From Megamerina dolium (lineage: Eukaryota > Arthropoda > Insecta > Diptera > Megamerinidae), in NCBI GenBank assembly GCA_963854835.1, contig OY978529.1:41970055-42034054 (forward strand): a stretch of 64,000 nucleotides of DNA, in the 5' to 3' direction. Numbering within the stretch: position 1 is the first letter of the stretch; every line of letters begins with the position of its first letter. The notes below the pieces were generated by a model. That model was not told where the DNA came from. It did not search any database and worked only from the letters and a program-made list of their open reading frames with translations. Made by a program: the position numbers and the translations under genes. This document shows positions 23,480 to 33,600 of this stretch, piece after piece.

Positions 23480-23777
23480 CGAATACCTGATATGGACTCA
23501 CCCACTTTTTATTTTAAACAGCCACTATAAAACATCAATTTTATAGGTCAGCCCCACTAAAATTTGAAGTTATTGGCTAAGTATGTCCAGAGGAAATGTT
23601 GAAGACGATATATTAATGGGCCATACATTTCATCACTCTGCGGTTGATTCCATGGTAGGTAGTGTTGAATTTTTGTGCTATTGCTGTAATTTTGTATGGA
23701 TAAGTCTTTTACTGGTGGAGATAAGTGGTTAGAATGTTTGGAAGAAATGTCTAGAATAAGAAATTATTGTATGTTTG
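23455..23777 (+). repeat. R2 units adjoining the nested retroelement
   Basis: Starts with the R2-head sequence AAATTTCTTCCCAAGAAAA seen at 11218-11240 and continues with landmarks GGTCAGCCCCACTAAAA at about 23546 and TTTGTATGGATAAGTC at about 23692. It stops abruptly at the 5' truncation point of the RT remnant at about 23778. Confidence 0.7.
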
Positions 23778-23874
23778 TCATGTTTCAGATAAGGTGATTC
23801 ATTATCGTGTGACTTCTTCAACCTTATTATAGAGAAAATTTGACGAGCTGCAGATTTACGACATAATGGCACTA

Positions 23875-25155
23875 CGAGGCGGATTGATAATGAAGCTACT
23901 TAAGTAGGAAAAAAAATTTTTTTTTTTCAAAAACCATTTATTTCTCAACATAGTCTCCTTTTACCTCGACACACTTAGTAAGACGATATTCCAACTTTTT
24001 TATACCATCTGAAAAATATGATTTCGGGAACCCCTCAAAAGATCCGTTAGTTTCGGTAATCACTTCTTCGTTTGAGCTGAATCTTTTTCCTGCGAGCCAT
24101 TTTTTCAAGTTTGGAAACAGGAAAAAATCACTAGGAGCTAAATTTGGACTATAAGGTGGATGATCAACCAATTCGAAGTGTATTTCACATAATTTTAGCA
24201 TCGTATCTAATGCTGTGTGAACCGGTGCGTTGTCTTGAAGAAAGATCACTTTTTTCTTCTTTAAATGTGGTCGCTTTTTCTTGATTGCATCATTCAATTG
24301 ATCCAATAATGCACGATAATACTTTCCTGTTATTGTGGATTCTTTTTCAAGATAATCGATAAGCAATATTCCGAGTTCATCCCAAAATACAGTGGCCATA
24401 ACCTTGCCAGCCGATTTCACTGCCTTCGCCTTCTTCGGAGCACTTCCACCAGCTTCCACCCATTGTTTCGATTGATTTTTGATTTCAGGTGTGTAGTGGT
24501 GGACCCACGTTTCATCAACAGTTATTAATCGAACAGATTACGCTTTATCATGTCCAAACACCGCTGTGAAGTGGTCTCTCGCGCTCGTTTTTGTTCGACA
24601 CTGAGCCATCGCGGCACCCATCTTGCCGATAGCTTTTTCATATGCAAATGTTCATGCAAAATGTTGAACACACATTCATATGAGATGTTTACCATTTCAA
24701 CAATCTCACGCAACTTGACTCGGCGATCATTCATAACGATATCGAGGATTTTCTTGATATTTTCTTCAGTAACCATCTCTTTTGGCGTTCCTGTTGATCG
24801 TATTGTTGCAGTGCTTGTTCGGTTGCGTTTAAATTCAGCAATCCAATATTTTACCATGTAATCTGACGGAGCAGATTCACCGCAGTGTCTATCGAGCTTT
24901 TCTTTTGTCTCTTTCGCCGTTTTCCCTTTTGAAATAATAGTGCTTAATCACTGCACGAAATTCTCTTTTTTCCATTTTTCAAGAAACACAAAAGTTGCTT
25001 ACTTCAAACGACTACAACAAATAAAACAATCGATGAATTTGGGTGAAATTTTAACAGCTGTCGTTTGACAGATCGCAATTTCAAAAAAAAAAAAAGTTTT
25101 TGTGTTTGTGCTGCCTTTTTCGTACTTAGGTAGTGTCTTTATCAATCCGCCCTCG
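23875..25155 (-). mobile_element. Mariner element M4 (mellifera-like), inserted in RT remnant A
   Basis: The outer ends are inverted repeats: left CGAGGCGGATTGATAATGAA and right, in reverse complement, CGAGGGCGGATTGATAAAGA. A second matched block follows further in (left CTACTTAAGTAGGAAAAA, right CTACCTAAGTACGAAAAA), about 40 bp of imperfect inverted repeat in total. TA precedes the left end (23873-23874); TT follows the right end, probably a mutated TA. Both flanks are contiguous RT sequence. Confidence 0.85.
23938..24975 (-). pseudogene. Mariner transposase pseudogene (M4), triad present but frameshifted
   Basis: From MEKREFRAVIKHYY at 24975 to the stop at 23938 is 1,038 nt, exactly 345 codons plus stop for a mariner. 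A stop lies early (RDKRKAR*), then 24525-24857 is open through the DNA-binding domain (VKYWIAEFKRNRTS, HEHLHMKKLSARWVPRWLS) to KRNLFD, where about one base is lost near 24540. In the next frame the first catalytic Asp is kept (ITVDETWVHHYTPEIKNQSK). The piece 23938-24459 follows with FLQDNAPVHTAL and HPPYSPNLAPSDFFLF, so DD34D is preserved. This is the least damaged transposase in the window: two obvious frame breaks and no lost catalytic residue. The motif set resembles the mellifera subfamily. Confidence 0.85.
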
Positions 25156-25605
25156 TTTCTTCAACAAAAGTGTAATGCTGCTTGCGTATGCTGACCATAT
25201 TGACATAATCGGTATCAACTCGCGAGTAGTCAGTGCAAAATTCTCTGAATTGGAACGAAAGTCACGTCGAATGGGTCTTACGGGGAACGAGGGCCGGACG
25301 AAGTACTTAGTGTCTATAAACAAAGAGTCCCGGCGTCTTGGAAAACATGTCACTGTTGACAATTACACTTTCGAGGTGGTGAAGGACTTCGTCTATTTTG
25401 GAACCAGCATCAACAATTGTAATGACGTCAGCCTGGAGATCATGTGTAGGATAACTCTTACTAATAGGTGTTACTTTGGGCTGAATAAGCAATCGAGTAG
25501 TCGAACCCTTTTTCGAAGATCGAAAATCACAATCTACAAGTCTCTCATTATTCCTGTCCTAACATATGGAGTAGAAGGCTGGACAATTTCCACCACGTAT
25601 GAGAG

Positions 25606-25972
25606 GGTGCCGTAGCTCAGTGGTTAGTGTGTTCGCCTTCTGATCTGTAGGTCGTGGTTCAATCCCCGGCTGATGCATAACAAATTTAATTTCGATAAGA
25701 TTTTTCTTTCGAACGGTACCCACCTGTCGGCAAGCAATTGGCTATTCTTCCGACAGTAACAACTTGCCATGAAAAAGCTTCTTAAAGAACTCTGTGATAA
25801 AACTCAGAAAAAGTGATGTCACAAGTGTTCTGCCGTTCGGAACCGGCTAAAATAAGTAGGTCCCTTCTAATATTGTCCAAAATTTAAGACGCACAACAGT
25901 AATGGAAGAGAAGCTCGGCCAATGAGCCCTTTGGGGCTTTATGTGCCACATATTTATTTTTTTTATTTTATT
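25606..25972 (+). mobile_element. tRNA-derived SINE, tail type A, with TATGAGAG duplication
   Basis: Full-length 367-bp copy inserted in the RT pseudogene. Its head is GGTGCCGTAGCTCAGTGG with an A-box-like TAGCTCAGTGG at 25613-25623 and a B box GGTTCAATCCC at 25656-25666. The body carries GGTACCCACCTGTCGGCAAG and TTCTGCCGTTCGGAACCGGC. The type-A tail is GAGCCCTTTGGGGCTTTATG followed by an A/T-rich end. It is the cleanest copy for defining the family. Confidence 0.93.
25613..25666 (+). promoter_or_regulatory. Internal RNA polymerase III promoter (A and B boxes) of the SINE
   Basis: TAGCTCAGTGG at 25613 and GGTTCAATCCC at 25656 have the sequence and about the spacing of tRNA-type A and B boxes. 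Function is inferred from the family; old copies may be silent. Confidence 0.7.
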
Positions 25973-26345
25973 TATGAGAGGATGCTTGGAGTTGTTTAGA
26001 GAAAAGTTCTGCTCTGGATCTTTGGACCTATTTGCGTTGATGGCGAGTATCGAATGAGGTACAACGGTGAGGTATATGAGCTGTGCGCTGACATTGACAT
26101 AGTCAGGCGAATCGAAATCGAACGGCTGCGTTGGCTAGGTCATGTCGAGCGAATGGAAGAAGACCCTCCAGTGAAGAGGGCATTTAATTTGGCATCCGCT
26201 GGAGGACGGACGCAGAAAAAGAGGAAGACCAAACCTCCATTGAAAGGACTGTTGGGAAACTTGACGGCCCTTGGAATATCCATTTTGCACCAGCAAGCGC
26301 AAAACACAGAAGGCTGGCGCCGCGTTATATGTTCGGCCTAAATCG

Positions 26346-29300
26346 ATCATCGGTTATTATGGCCACGTAAGAAGAAGAAGAAGAAGTCATACAATGCATT
26401 GTTCCACAATTAATTCCTATCAGTATCAGTATACATTTAAATTCTGTAGGGACAATTATAAGTTTCCCCTTAGCCAGGTAGTACATTTTAGCCGCCCTTT
26501 TGCTGTACACATTCATAGAAAAAAAACCATGCAATTTATTTCGTATTGTATTTAAAGCGTTTAAATAACTGTCATAAAAATGTAATTTATTTCACAAATC
26601 CAAAAAAATAAAAAATAAAAACCGAAAAAAATAAAAGAACTCAAAAATAATTGGATAAAACTAAATGGAAATGAAAAAAAAAAATTAAAATTGAAAACTG
26701 GATAAAAAATAATTAAAAAAAAAAGAAACACTAAAATTACGGACTTGTTAGAATGTTATAATTACAAAAAATTTGTAAAAATCATACATAAAAGCAAATG
26801 CTTGTAATCATAGCATTTATTGTTTTATTTATAAGCTGAACTGACAAGCCAAATACGAAAGGGGTTAAATACAAAATCAAAATTTAAATTTAAGATATTA
26901 AATAAATGAATTTAAAAAAGAAACAAACAAAACAAAAAAATTCTAAATGCATTTTCTCTACGGCATGATGGATGTGTGTTAGGGTGGGTCAAATTTTTTG
27001 TCGATTAATCATTTAGCAAAAAAACCTTAGTTTTGAGTCTTTGCATGCAAAAGTAACGAAAACAATTTTTTTTGTATAAATAGCAATACTAATTTCTCAA
27101 CATTGATTTCAGATACGTGCTTGGTTGGAAAAATATACTCAGAATCATCTGTGTTTTCGTTTTATCATCAGTTTTCATACACCCTAATATATATATATAT
27201 ATGTTGTATAATTTTATTCGATTATATCTTTAAAATACATTTTTATGAAATTTTTTTTTTTTTTCTCGCTTGTTTTCAATCATTTATATTTTTATTTTTA
27301 TTGCTGAAATTTGCATTTAGTATTGACAAGATTTATAGAAATATACAATATACGATATATCGTAAATACAAACGAAAAAAAACATGATTTTAATTATAAA
27401 ACGGAAATTTCATATTTTTATTGCACGAGCCACATGTGCATTCGATTATTTTGCTTTTTAATTGTGAATGCACAAAAAAAGAAATTGTTGGGGAAAAAAA
27501 TTAATTGGCTAAAAAAAACTATTTTACCAACGTCAATAGCTGTAAATTATTATAAAAGAGAATAGATATTAAAAGATTTTTTTTTTTAAATCAATCATTA
27601 AATTTTTTACCTTACGCTTGGATAAAATTGTGGCTAAAATTTTGTGTTTAAAATTCTATGGTGAGTTTTTATAAGGAATTTTTTCATTAAAGTGCACTAA
27701 AATGTTGGGAAAAGTTAAATAAATGTTTTGCTAAAATAAATTTACCATAAAAGCATAATTTTCGAAGATAATTTTAAGTTCCAAGCATTTATTTTCATAA
27801 GTCATTTTGAGAGCATTCCTTAAGTAATTCGAAAAATATCTTCTAAATTGGTAAAAATGTAGTTTAAATGTATTAGTAAGTTAAATGTAATGCTTAGACA
27901 TCTTTGCAAAATGTTTTAAAATTTTATTTTCCATTTTTCGAAGCAATTTTGATGACTTTTTAAAATAATTGCCAACATTTGCACTCAATTGGGCATAGGA
28001 GGGTTAAAATATTGAACGATTATGTACTCCCATAAATTTCAATAGACAAAAATTTTATGCTGCAAATGTAAAATTATGCGAAAAGTCAAATTACATTTCA
28101 TTGCACATTTTTATCGTAGAAATTACTTAGTTACGCTTCTAGTATTTGTCTACTGGGTGTATACATACATACTACCGCTCATATTCATTCCATCATAGAT
28201 GGAAGGAGTATGTACAAGAACACTTACGATTTGTTCGTTGTAAGTTAGTTGGTTGTTGGTCCATCAATCTGTACTGCTCTTTGATTGATAATGCTACATA
28301 TGAGTATGCCTGATAAAGGGCGGACGGACACAATATATCGAACGTTGATGATGATGATGATGATGATAGTGTGATATACATGATGTATGATCCACTATAC
28401 TGTACTATACATTCGAGTACATTCTAACACATATCAAGTAAACAACAAACAATACAGTGAGACATCCAACAAACGATGCTTTGGTTATCGTATCGTATCG
28501 TATGTATTTATCGTCATCATAACGAGATGAATAACGATTGATCTGAAGAGCAGACATCTCGGACGACATTGCCTCCTATCTATCACTCTCTACTGTCCTC
28601 ATATATGCTTCTTCTAATTTATTTGATATTGAAGTTCAATTGAAGTACTACTATATATGAAGATTTGGTTCGCTTTGATGTGATGCCATAGAAGTATAGA
28701 AATATGTATGTATATACATCTCGATTTTTCTAGTTTGTTTGCTTGTTTTTTTCATTTCTTCTACATATATATGAACAAACAAACATCATTTACAGAAATG
28801 TCATTTTCACACATATACATACATATAGAAAGTAATTCGAGTGACACTGATGAAAATGGATTTGTGGCGAAGGCGTATCGAAAACGAAAAAGAGTAAAAA
28901 AAAAAATAAAAAAATGGTTAATGGTCTTGTACGATTGGATGAGTGTTGTATGTATCTTTAGTTGGAGCAGAATACGTGTAGCAACGCCACTCTACTTATG
29001 TGCCTGAGTTGACGTCGTCATGGTGTTGATATAATAGTCCTCATCGATATGAGTATTTGCACTTGTAAGTGTTGGTTAAGAACTTATACAGCTGATTGAA
29101 TATAGTATTACCAACACATAAGATCTGCCCAAAGTTTCACGATGTTGTTTTGAAGTTTTTAATTTAATTCACATTTTTCTAAGAGCTTAAATCAATAATA
29201 TATATTGCATGGTACGGAAAATTTTCAATCAGAAAATCGCTTTGAGCATAAAACATAATAATATTTTGAAAATCTCAGAATTTTTGTTGTAAGGTCTACT

Positions 29301-29499
29301 ACAGATACGTTCATAGACATTCTTTTTGGAGAAATGGACATAAATGTTGTTCATCACCCTTTGATGTTGACTGATATATTTTTGAGAACTCGTTTGATTT
29401 AAAAAAAATGACTTATTAGTGATAAACAACGATATTATAACACATTGTCAATTGATAAGAAGAAGAAAAAAGCGATATCATAAAAATACATAAATGCAT
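26346..29499. other. AT-rich spacer, no gene seen
   Basis: About 3.1 kb of AT-rich DNA. It holds the AAG tail of the retroelement to about 26386, poly(A)-rich DNA at 26590-26960, TA repeats near 27190, a GAT microsatellite at 28346-28367 and poly(A) near 28898. A frame at 28708-29007 includes SNSSDTDENGFVAKAYRKRK, an acidic then basic stretch. It is short, uses an arbitrary ATG and I do not call it a gene. Confidence 0.5.
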
Positions 29500-30395
29500 A
29501 TAAGGTGCTTATAGGCCCGAAGGGTCCCTGGGCCCAGCTTCTCTTCCAGTACTGTTGCGTGTGTTTAATTTATTGACAGCAGTAGAACGGACCTACTTAT
29601 GATAGCAAGTATCTATTGGACCAGAACCATTCTGTGGGCTGGCTTGGAGCTCCACCAAATATAAAATTAATACTTGGCTAGAAAGAAAATCATACCAATA
29701 TTAGATGGAAACAAAAGATATTGGAGTTGCGAAAACCTTTATGCCACACTGTTCTCACAAGAGAACTGCTGAAGTACTCTGAGCTTGACTCGGACTGGTA
29801 TTCGCATTGTTACGGGATTCTTGACCGGACATTGCAGAGTAATGAAACACCTACACAATATGAGGATAAGTCAAAACTAACTCTGTAGGTTATGTAACGA
29901 ACACGAAGAAACAGCCGAACATCTACTTTGTCACTATAAAGGTCTGATATGGATCAGGCTTCATTACTTAGGTAGTTATTATCTAGAACCGTCAGACATA
30001 GCGGCCAAGTCTCCTAAAGATGGTTTTGAATTCCTAGTGAATACTAGACTTAAGGGGTACTTGTAAATTTTCAGAGTGTGTCACAATAGGTCTATCTTGA
30101 CCGCAGTGACAAGGTGACTGGTACCCGCTCTACAATCAATCTAATCTAAATGCTGGCAAGTTCCAATCGGCAGAACCCTTGAGGCATAACTTTTTCTGAG
30201 GTTTATTACAGAGCTCTTTAAGAAGCGTTTTCATGGCAAGTTCCTACTGCCGAAGAATTGAAAATTGTTTGCCGACAGTTGGGTATCATTCAAAAGAAAA
30301 ACGCTGTCGATATTAAAATTGTGCTTCAGCCGGGGATTGAACCCACGTCTTACAGATCAGTAGACCAGTGAAATAACCACTCAGCTACGACTCTG
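29500..30395 (-). mobile_element. tRNA-derived SINE, tail type A, split by a LINE fragment
   Basis: The tail, read on the plus strand, is TAGGCCCGAAGGGTCCCTGG at 29512 and the head is the degenerate GAGTCGTAGCTGAGTGG at about 30394 with B box GGTTCAATCCCC. At 29610-30149 the body is interrupted by a plus-strand LINE 3' end flanked by an 11-bp imperfect duplication (ATGATAGCAAG at 29599, ATGCTGGCAAG at 30150). Confidence 0.82.
29610..30149 (+). mobile_element. Jockey-like LINE 3' fragment inserted in the SINE
   Basis: This is a 540-bp 5'-truncated piece. One frame reads TGFLTGHCRVMKHLHNMRIS, then after a stop LCRLCNEHEETAEHLLCHY and later EPSDIAAKSPKDGFEFLVNT and GYL*. The LTGHCR and C-x2-C...EHLLC-x-C/Y pattern is the conserved end of the polyprotein of Jockey/I-type non-LTR retrotransposons, just after the RNase H-like region. 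Upstream the coding frame is shifted. The 3' end is TCTACAATCAATCTAATCTAA with no long A tail. It is flanked by an 11-bp duplication with two mismatches. Confidence 0.75.
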
Positions 30396-30419
30396 AAAAA
30401 ATTAGTTCGTATTATGATC

Positions 30420-30890
30420 GGTTTTATATAGGTTAGGTTATGTTAGGTTATATTGGCTGGCCGAAGCCACGCAGAGACCAGAGGTACATAGCGATACCAG
30501 ATCAGAATCCTAGTTCAGTGGTAATAAGCATCACTTACGATGAGCGTGTCATTTGCAAATCTTAGAAATGACACGAGTCCAATCTCAGGAATATTTCTCA
30601 ATCCCGCAAAACTGGTAGCCTCCCGATTTTTCAATCTAGTTCTCAAGAGAGCCGGACAAAAACACAGCAGATTCTCCAGGGTTTCTTTTGCACCCGACTC
30701 AGCGCTGTTGATTAAGTTTAACCTATACGCGTGCATGGCCACTAGGAAGTGACCTGTTAATGCACCAACTAATGTTTTGCAGTTCTTTCTATCGAACGAT
30801 AAAGCAAATTCGGTGTACTTTTCATCAAATGCGTACCTACACATGAAAACAGGCCTTACAACACACTCATTCTAGGACTATTCAATATAC
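30420..30890 (-). mobile_element. Jockey-like LINE 3' end with TTAGG-like tail
   Basis: The minus-strand frame 30515-30844 reads NCKTLVGALTGHFLVAMHAY then ETLENLLCFCPALLRTRL and ends with GLVSFLRFANDTLI, the C-terminal zinc-knuckle-like module of Jockey-type polyproteins (usual pattern LTGHC...C..C...EHLLC.CPAL.R.R). Some expected cysteines are replaced (SAESGAKET). It is 5'-truncated near 30890. The non-coding 3' end on the left contains TAGGTTAGGTTATGTTAGG and the GGTACATAGCGATACCA stretch that matches the type-B SINE tail. Confidence 0.78.
30515..30844 (-). pseudogene. Non-LTR retrotransposon polyprotein C terminus, truncated
   Basis: This 109-codon open piece is the very end of a Jockey-type ORF2. 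Its LTGHF and LCFCPALLRTRL motifs align with the other LINE fragment at 29610-30149 (LTGHC, LLCHYKGL), but the two sequences are clearly different families. No reverse transcriptase domain remains. The open frame is only what truncation left and implies no function. Confidence 0.75.
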
Positions 30891-32579
30891 TGAGTTACAG
30901 TTTTTTGGTTTTATTTTTTTATGCGTGAAACCAGAAAACATACATTCGATAATATAATTTTGTACGGGTGGTAGATGTCATTTTCATTCGATTACACCCA
31001 TTCTACACCCATTCTTACATAACGAGTGTTAGCTTCATACGAATTTTCGCTTTGTATAGAAATGATACCCATTTTTCATTGGTTTGTTAATTTATGTAAA
31101 AATCGTAATTCTCATACGGTTCACAGAATTAAAATTATATATGGTAAAAATAAATTATCTAATATTAAAGATAAAAATTCGTAAAACATTTGAGGAGCTT
31201 AGAAAAAAATTCGAAAAGGATTCCATTCCATTCTGCCAATTAATTGCAAAAATTACAAAAAATATGTATTTATCAGAAATTATTAAAATATCACCACAAT
31301 AAAATTGACCAAATTACTTTGATTGTGCCATAATGTGTGAGCAGTAATTAACGATTTATACAAATTGTCGCACACTTCATTGGTTTTAATTTGTCATAGT
31401 CGTCGTCCATATTTCAATTCAATAAGAAAGTTTTCAAACTTGATTGAATTATATACAATACGCTTCTGAGAAGACGCCTGCCTTCCTCTATTCATATAAT
31501 TTTGCATGACATGACTATAAAATTGCCAATTTGTAGGGAAATCTTAAGTGATAGTTAATTTTTACTACATCAATGATGATGTTACTGAACATAAATATAA
31601 ACATAAAATCTTGTCTTAAATCAGCATCCACTCTGTGCTTCTGTGTCCCTCCCTACATACCTCTCTCTCTCTCTCTCTGTGAATAGGATTCTTGCTAAAC
31701 TAACAAATTATTGTTGGCTGATATGTGTACGCACATTTTTCATGCCATAATCTTTAGTTTTATTGTCTATTGAAATGGCAACTCACTACATATAGACGTG
31801 CACATTAAAAAAACTAATCAGCCAAAGAAATCAGTAAAGAGAAAATAAAAACAAAATCGGCTAATAAGTCGGCTTAGTTTATATGAGTCCACACACACAC
31901 ACATACGAGTATACGACTATAAGAATATGTGTTTACATATAGTCGATGTGTTATGTTCATACATAATATCTAAGAGTACATAGTAATAACGTTGTTTAAG
32001 CACCATTAAAACGATAAAAATTACATTAAAGTTTCCTTTTAACATGTTTATTGCTATAACTACAAAAAAAAAAACAAAAATATAAATAAAAATAATGAAA
32101 CAACTAAAATGGAGAAAAATAGGCGTAAGAGCCAACACAACACAAGTAGCCTAAAAGTATTGCTGCTACACATCACAGTAAGCTACTGTTATTGCTACTA
32201 AAGCACCCCAAAAATTAAGTGGTAACGATATTTGTCTAATGTTTACTTTTAGCCGTCTTTGTATTTCCTACAATTAAAGCGTAATAGTTAGAAGGCAGAA
32301 ACACTAATAAATACATCCACAGCGGATGGGAGAAAGAAATCAGCAACACTGGTTCTTATTCCGCTAGCCAATTGAGCGAATAACGTCAAACATCGTTTCG
32401 ACCGTAAAAATATAGTTTTTTTTTAATCGGCGGCAAATGAACGGACAAACAAAACGAGATGGAAAATATGTTAATAATACTTAATGCTGCTGTTGCGAAT
32501 AAAAGGTACCTAATAATAGTTTAGCGATAATAAAAATAGAATAAAACTATTTATAAAAGATGCCCTATTCATTGACAAT
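30891..32579. other. AT-rich spacer with one degenerate R1 unit
   Basis: A single R1-like unit lies at about 30910-31060 (TTTTGTACGGGTGGTAGATG at 30955). The remainder is AT-rich with a CT run at 31661-31678. The frame at 31084-31302 is AT-driven and unrecognised. Confidence 0.55.
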
Positions 32580-33600
32580 AGACGGACATACATTTGAAAA
32601 CATATTTTTGTATGGAAGGTAGGAATGTTTCTTGTCGAATTCCATCCATTTTCAGATAAATGAATTTATTGATGAAAATAATAATAGTTTTTACTTAGGA
32701 ATGACATGTTCAAAGACTTATATTTGTATGGCAGGTAGTCGTAAATCTCATCTAATAGCTTTAATTTTTCTACACAATTCTTAGCTAATCAAAATATTAT
32801 TACATACCAAATTTCAGTTTAATAGATTCATATTTATGCGCGCTAAGTCTTGAAAGATACTTTCGAATATGCACTTTTATATGGGAGTTAGGAGTTTTTC
32901 TCATCTGATTATGAAATTTCAGTATGATAACGTAATATTTCCGTGTCTTAGATTTGAAAACAAACATTGGAGAGCCTACTTTTGTATGGGAGCTATGCGT
33001 GCTTCTCAACTGAGGATGCCAATTTTTGAATATTTCTCTTCTATGATCAAAATATCAATATGTATCAAATTTCAGCTTACTAATCTTATATTTACGTGCG
33101 TAAAGTTCGAATATATACCTTGGAGAGCCCACTTTTGTATGGGAGCTAAGCGTTGTCCTCAACTGAGGATACCAATTTTTTAATATTTCTCTTCTATGAT
33201 CAAAATATTAATATGTATCAAATTTCAACTTGCTATCCCCATATTTATGTACATAAAGTTTGAATATATACCTTGGAGAGCCCACTTTTGTATGGGAGCT
33301 AAGCGTGCTTATCAACTGAGGATGCCAATTTTTTAATATTTCTCTTCTATGATCAAAATATTAATATGTATCAAATTTCAACTTGCTATCCTCATATTTA
33401 TGTACATAAAGTTTGAATATATACCTTGGAGAGCCTACTTTTGTATGGGAGGTCAGCGTGCTTTTCATCTGATTATGTCCATTTTTTTTTAAGTATTTGT
33501 CAATGGATCAACGTAATATTATTCAAGAAATTTCAGTTCAGTAGCTTTATATTTTAGTGCACTAATTTTGCAAATATACTTTTTTATGAGAGATAGACGT
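32580..33600 (+). repeat. R1 153-bp tandem array, eight units
   Basis: Landmarks lie at 32610, 32726, 32878, 32984, 33137, 33290, 33443 and 33584. Spacings are 116, 152, 106, 153, 153, 153 and 141. The units starting at 32984, 33137 and 33290 are nearly identical and exactly in register, which points to a recent local duplication. The outer units are diverged and some are shortened. Confidence 0.92.

Larger units (their letters stand above)
25156..26341 (+). pseudogene. Reverse transcriptase pseudogene of remnant A
   Basis: The frame 25133-25615 gives FNKSVMLLAYADHIDIIGIN, in which the RT catalytic box YADD has become YADH, then GNEGRTKYLVS, DNYTFEVVKDFVYFGTSIN, EIMCRITLTNRCYFGLNKQ and SLIIPVLTYGVEGWTIS. 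The SINE breaks it at 25606. After the SINE the sequence resumes as ERMLGVV, with frame breaks, then 26054-26341: ELCADIDIVRRIEIERLRWL, GHVERMEEDPPVKRAFN, LGISILHQQAQNTEGWRR. This order (RT palm, thumb, then the RLRWLGHV and NW..QA.NR.GWR C-terminal motifs) is that of insect endonuclease-reverse transcriptase polyproteins. Confidence 0.85.
23778..26345 (+). mobile_element. Non-LTR retrotransposon RT remnant A, host of two later insertions
   Basis: The 5'-truncated element begins GATAAGGTGATTCATTATCG at about 23778, matching remnant B near 36795 in reverse. It is interrupted by mariner M4 (23875-25155) and by a SINE (25606-25972) whose 8-bp duplication TATGAGAG lies at 25598-25605 and 25973-25980. 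Removing both insertions leaves a continuous RT palm/thumb and C-terminal region. The element ends at 26340-26386 in ATGGCCACGTAAG followed by a short AAG repeat, which also ends remnant C. Microsatellite-like 3' ends are typical of the RTE group, but I do not assign a clade firmly. Confidence 0.85.

Noticed and set aside
25606..25678. tRNA gene
   Set aside because: The head has A and B boxes, but the sequence is the start of a ~367-bp repeat present in several copies with target duplications, so it is a SINE head rather than a tRNA gene.
28708..29007. 99-codon ORF with an acidic then lysine/arginine-rich stretch
   Set aside because: No recognisable domain, no promoter or splice context, and the basic part is a translation of an A-rich tract.
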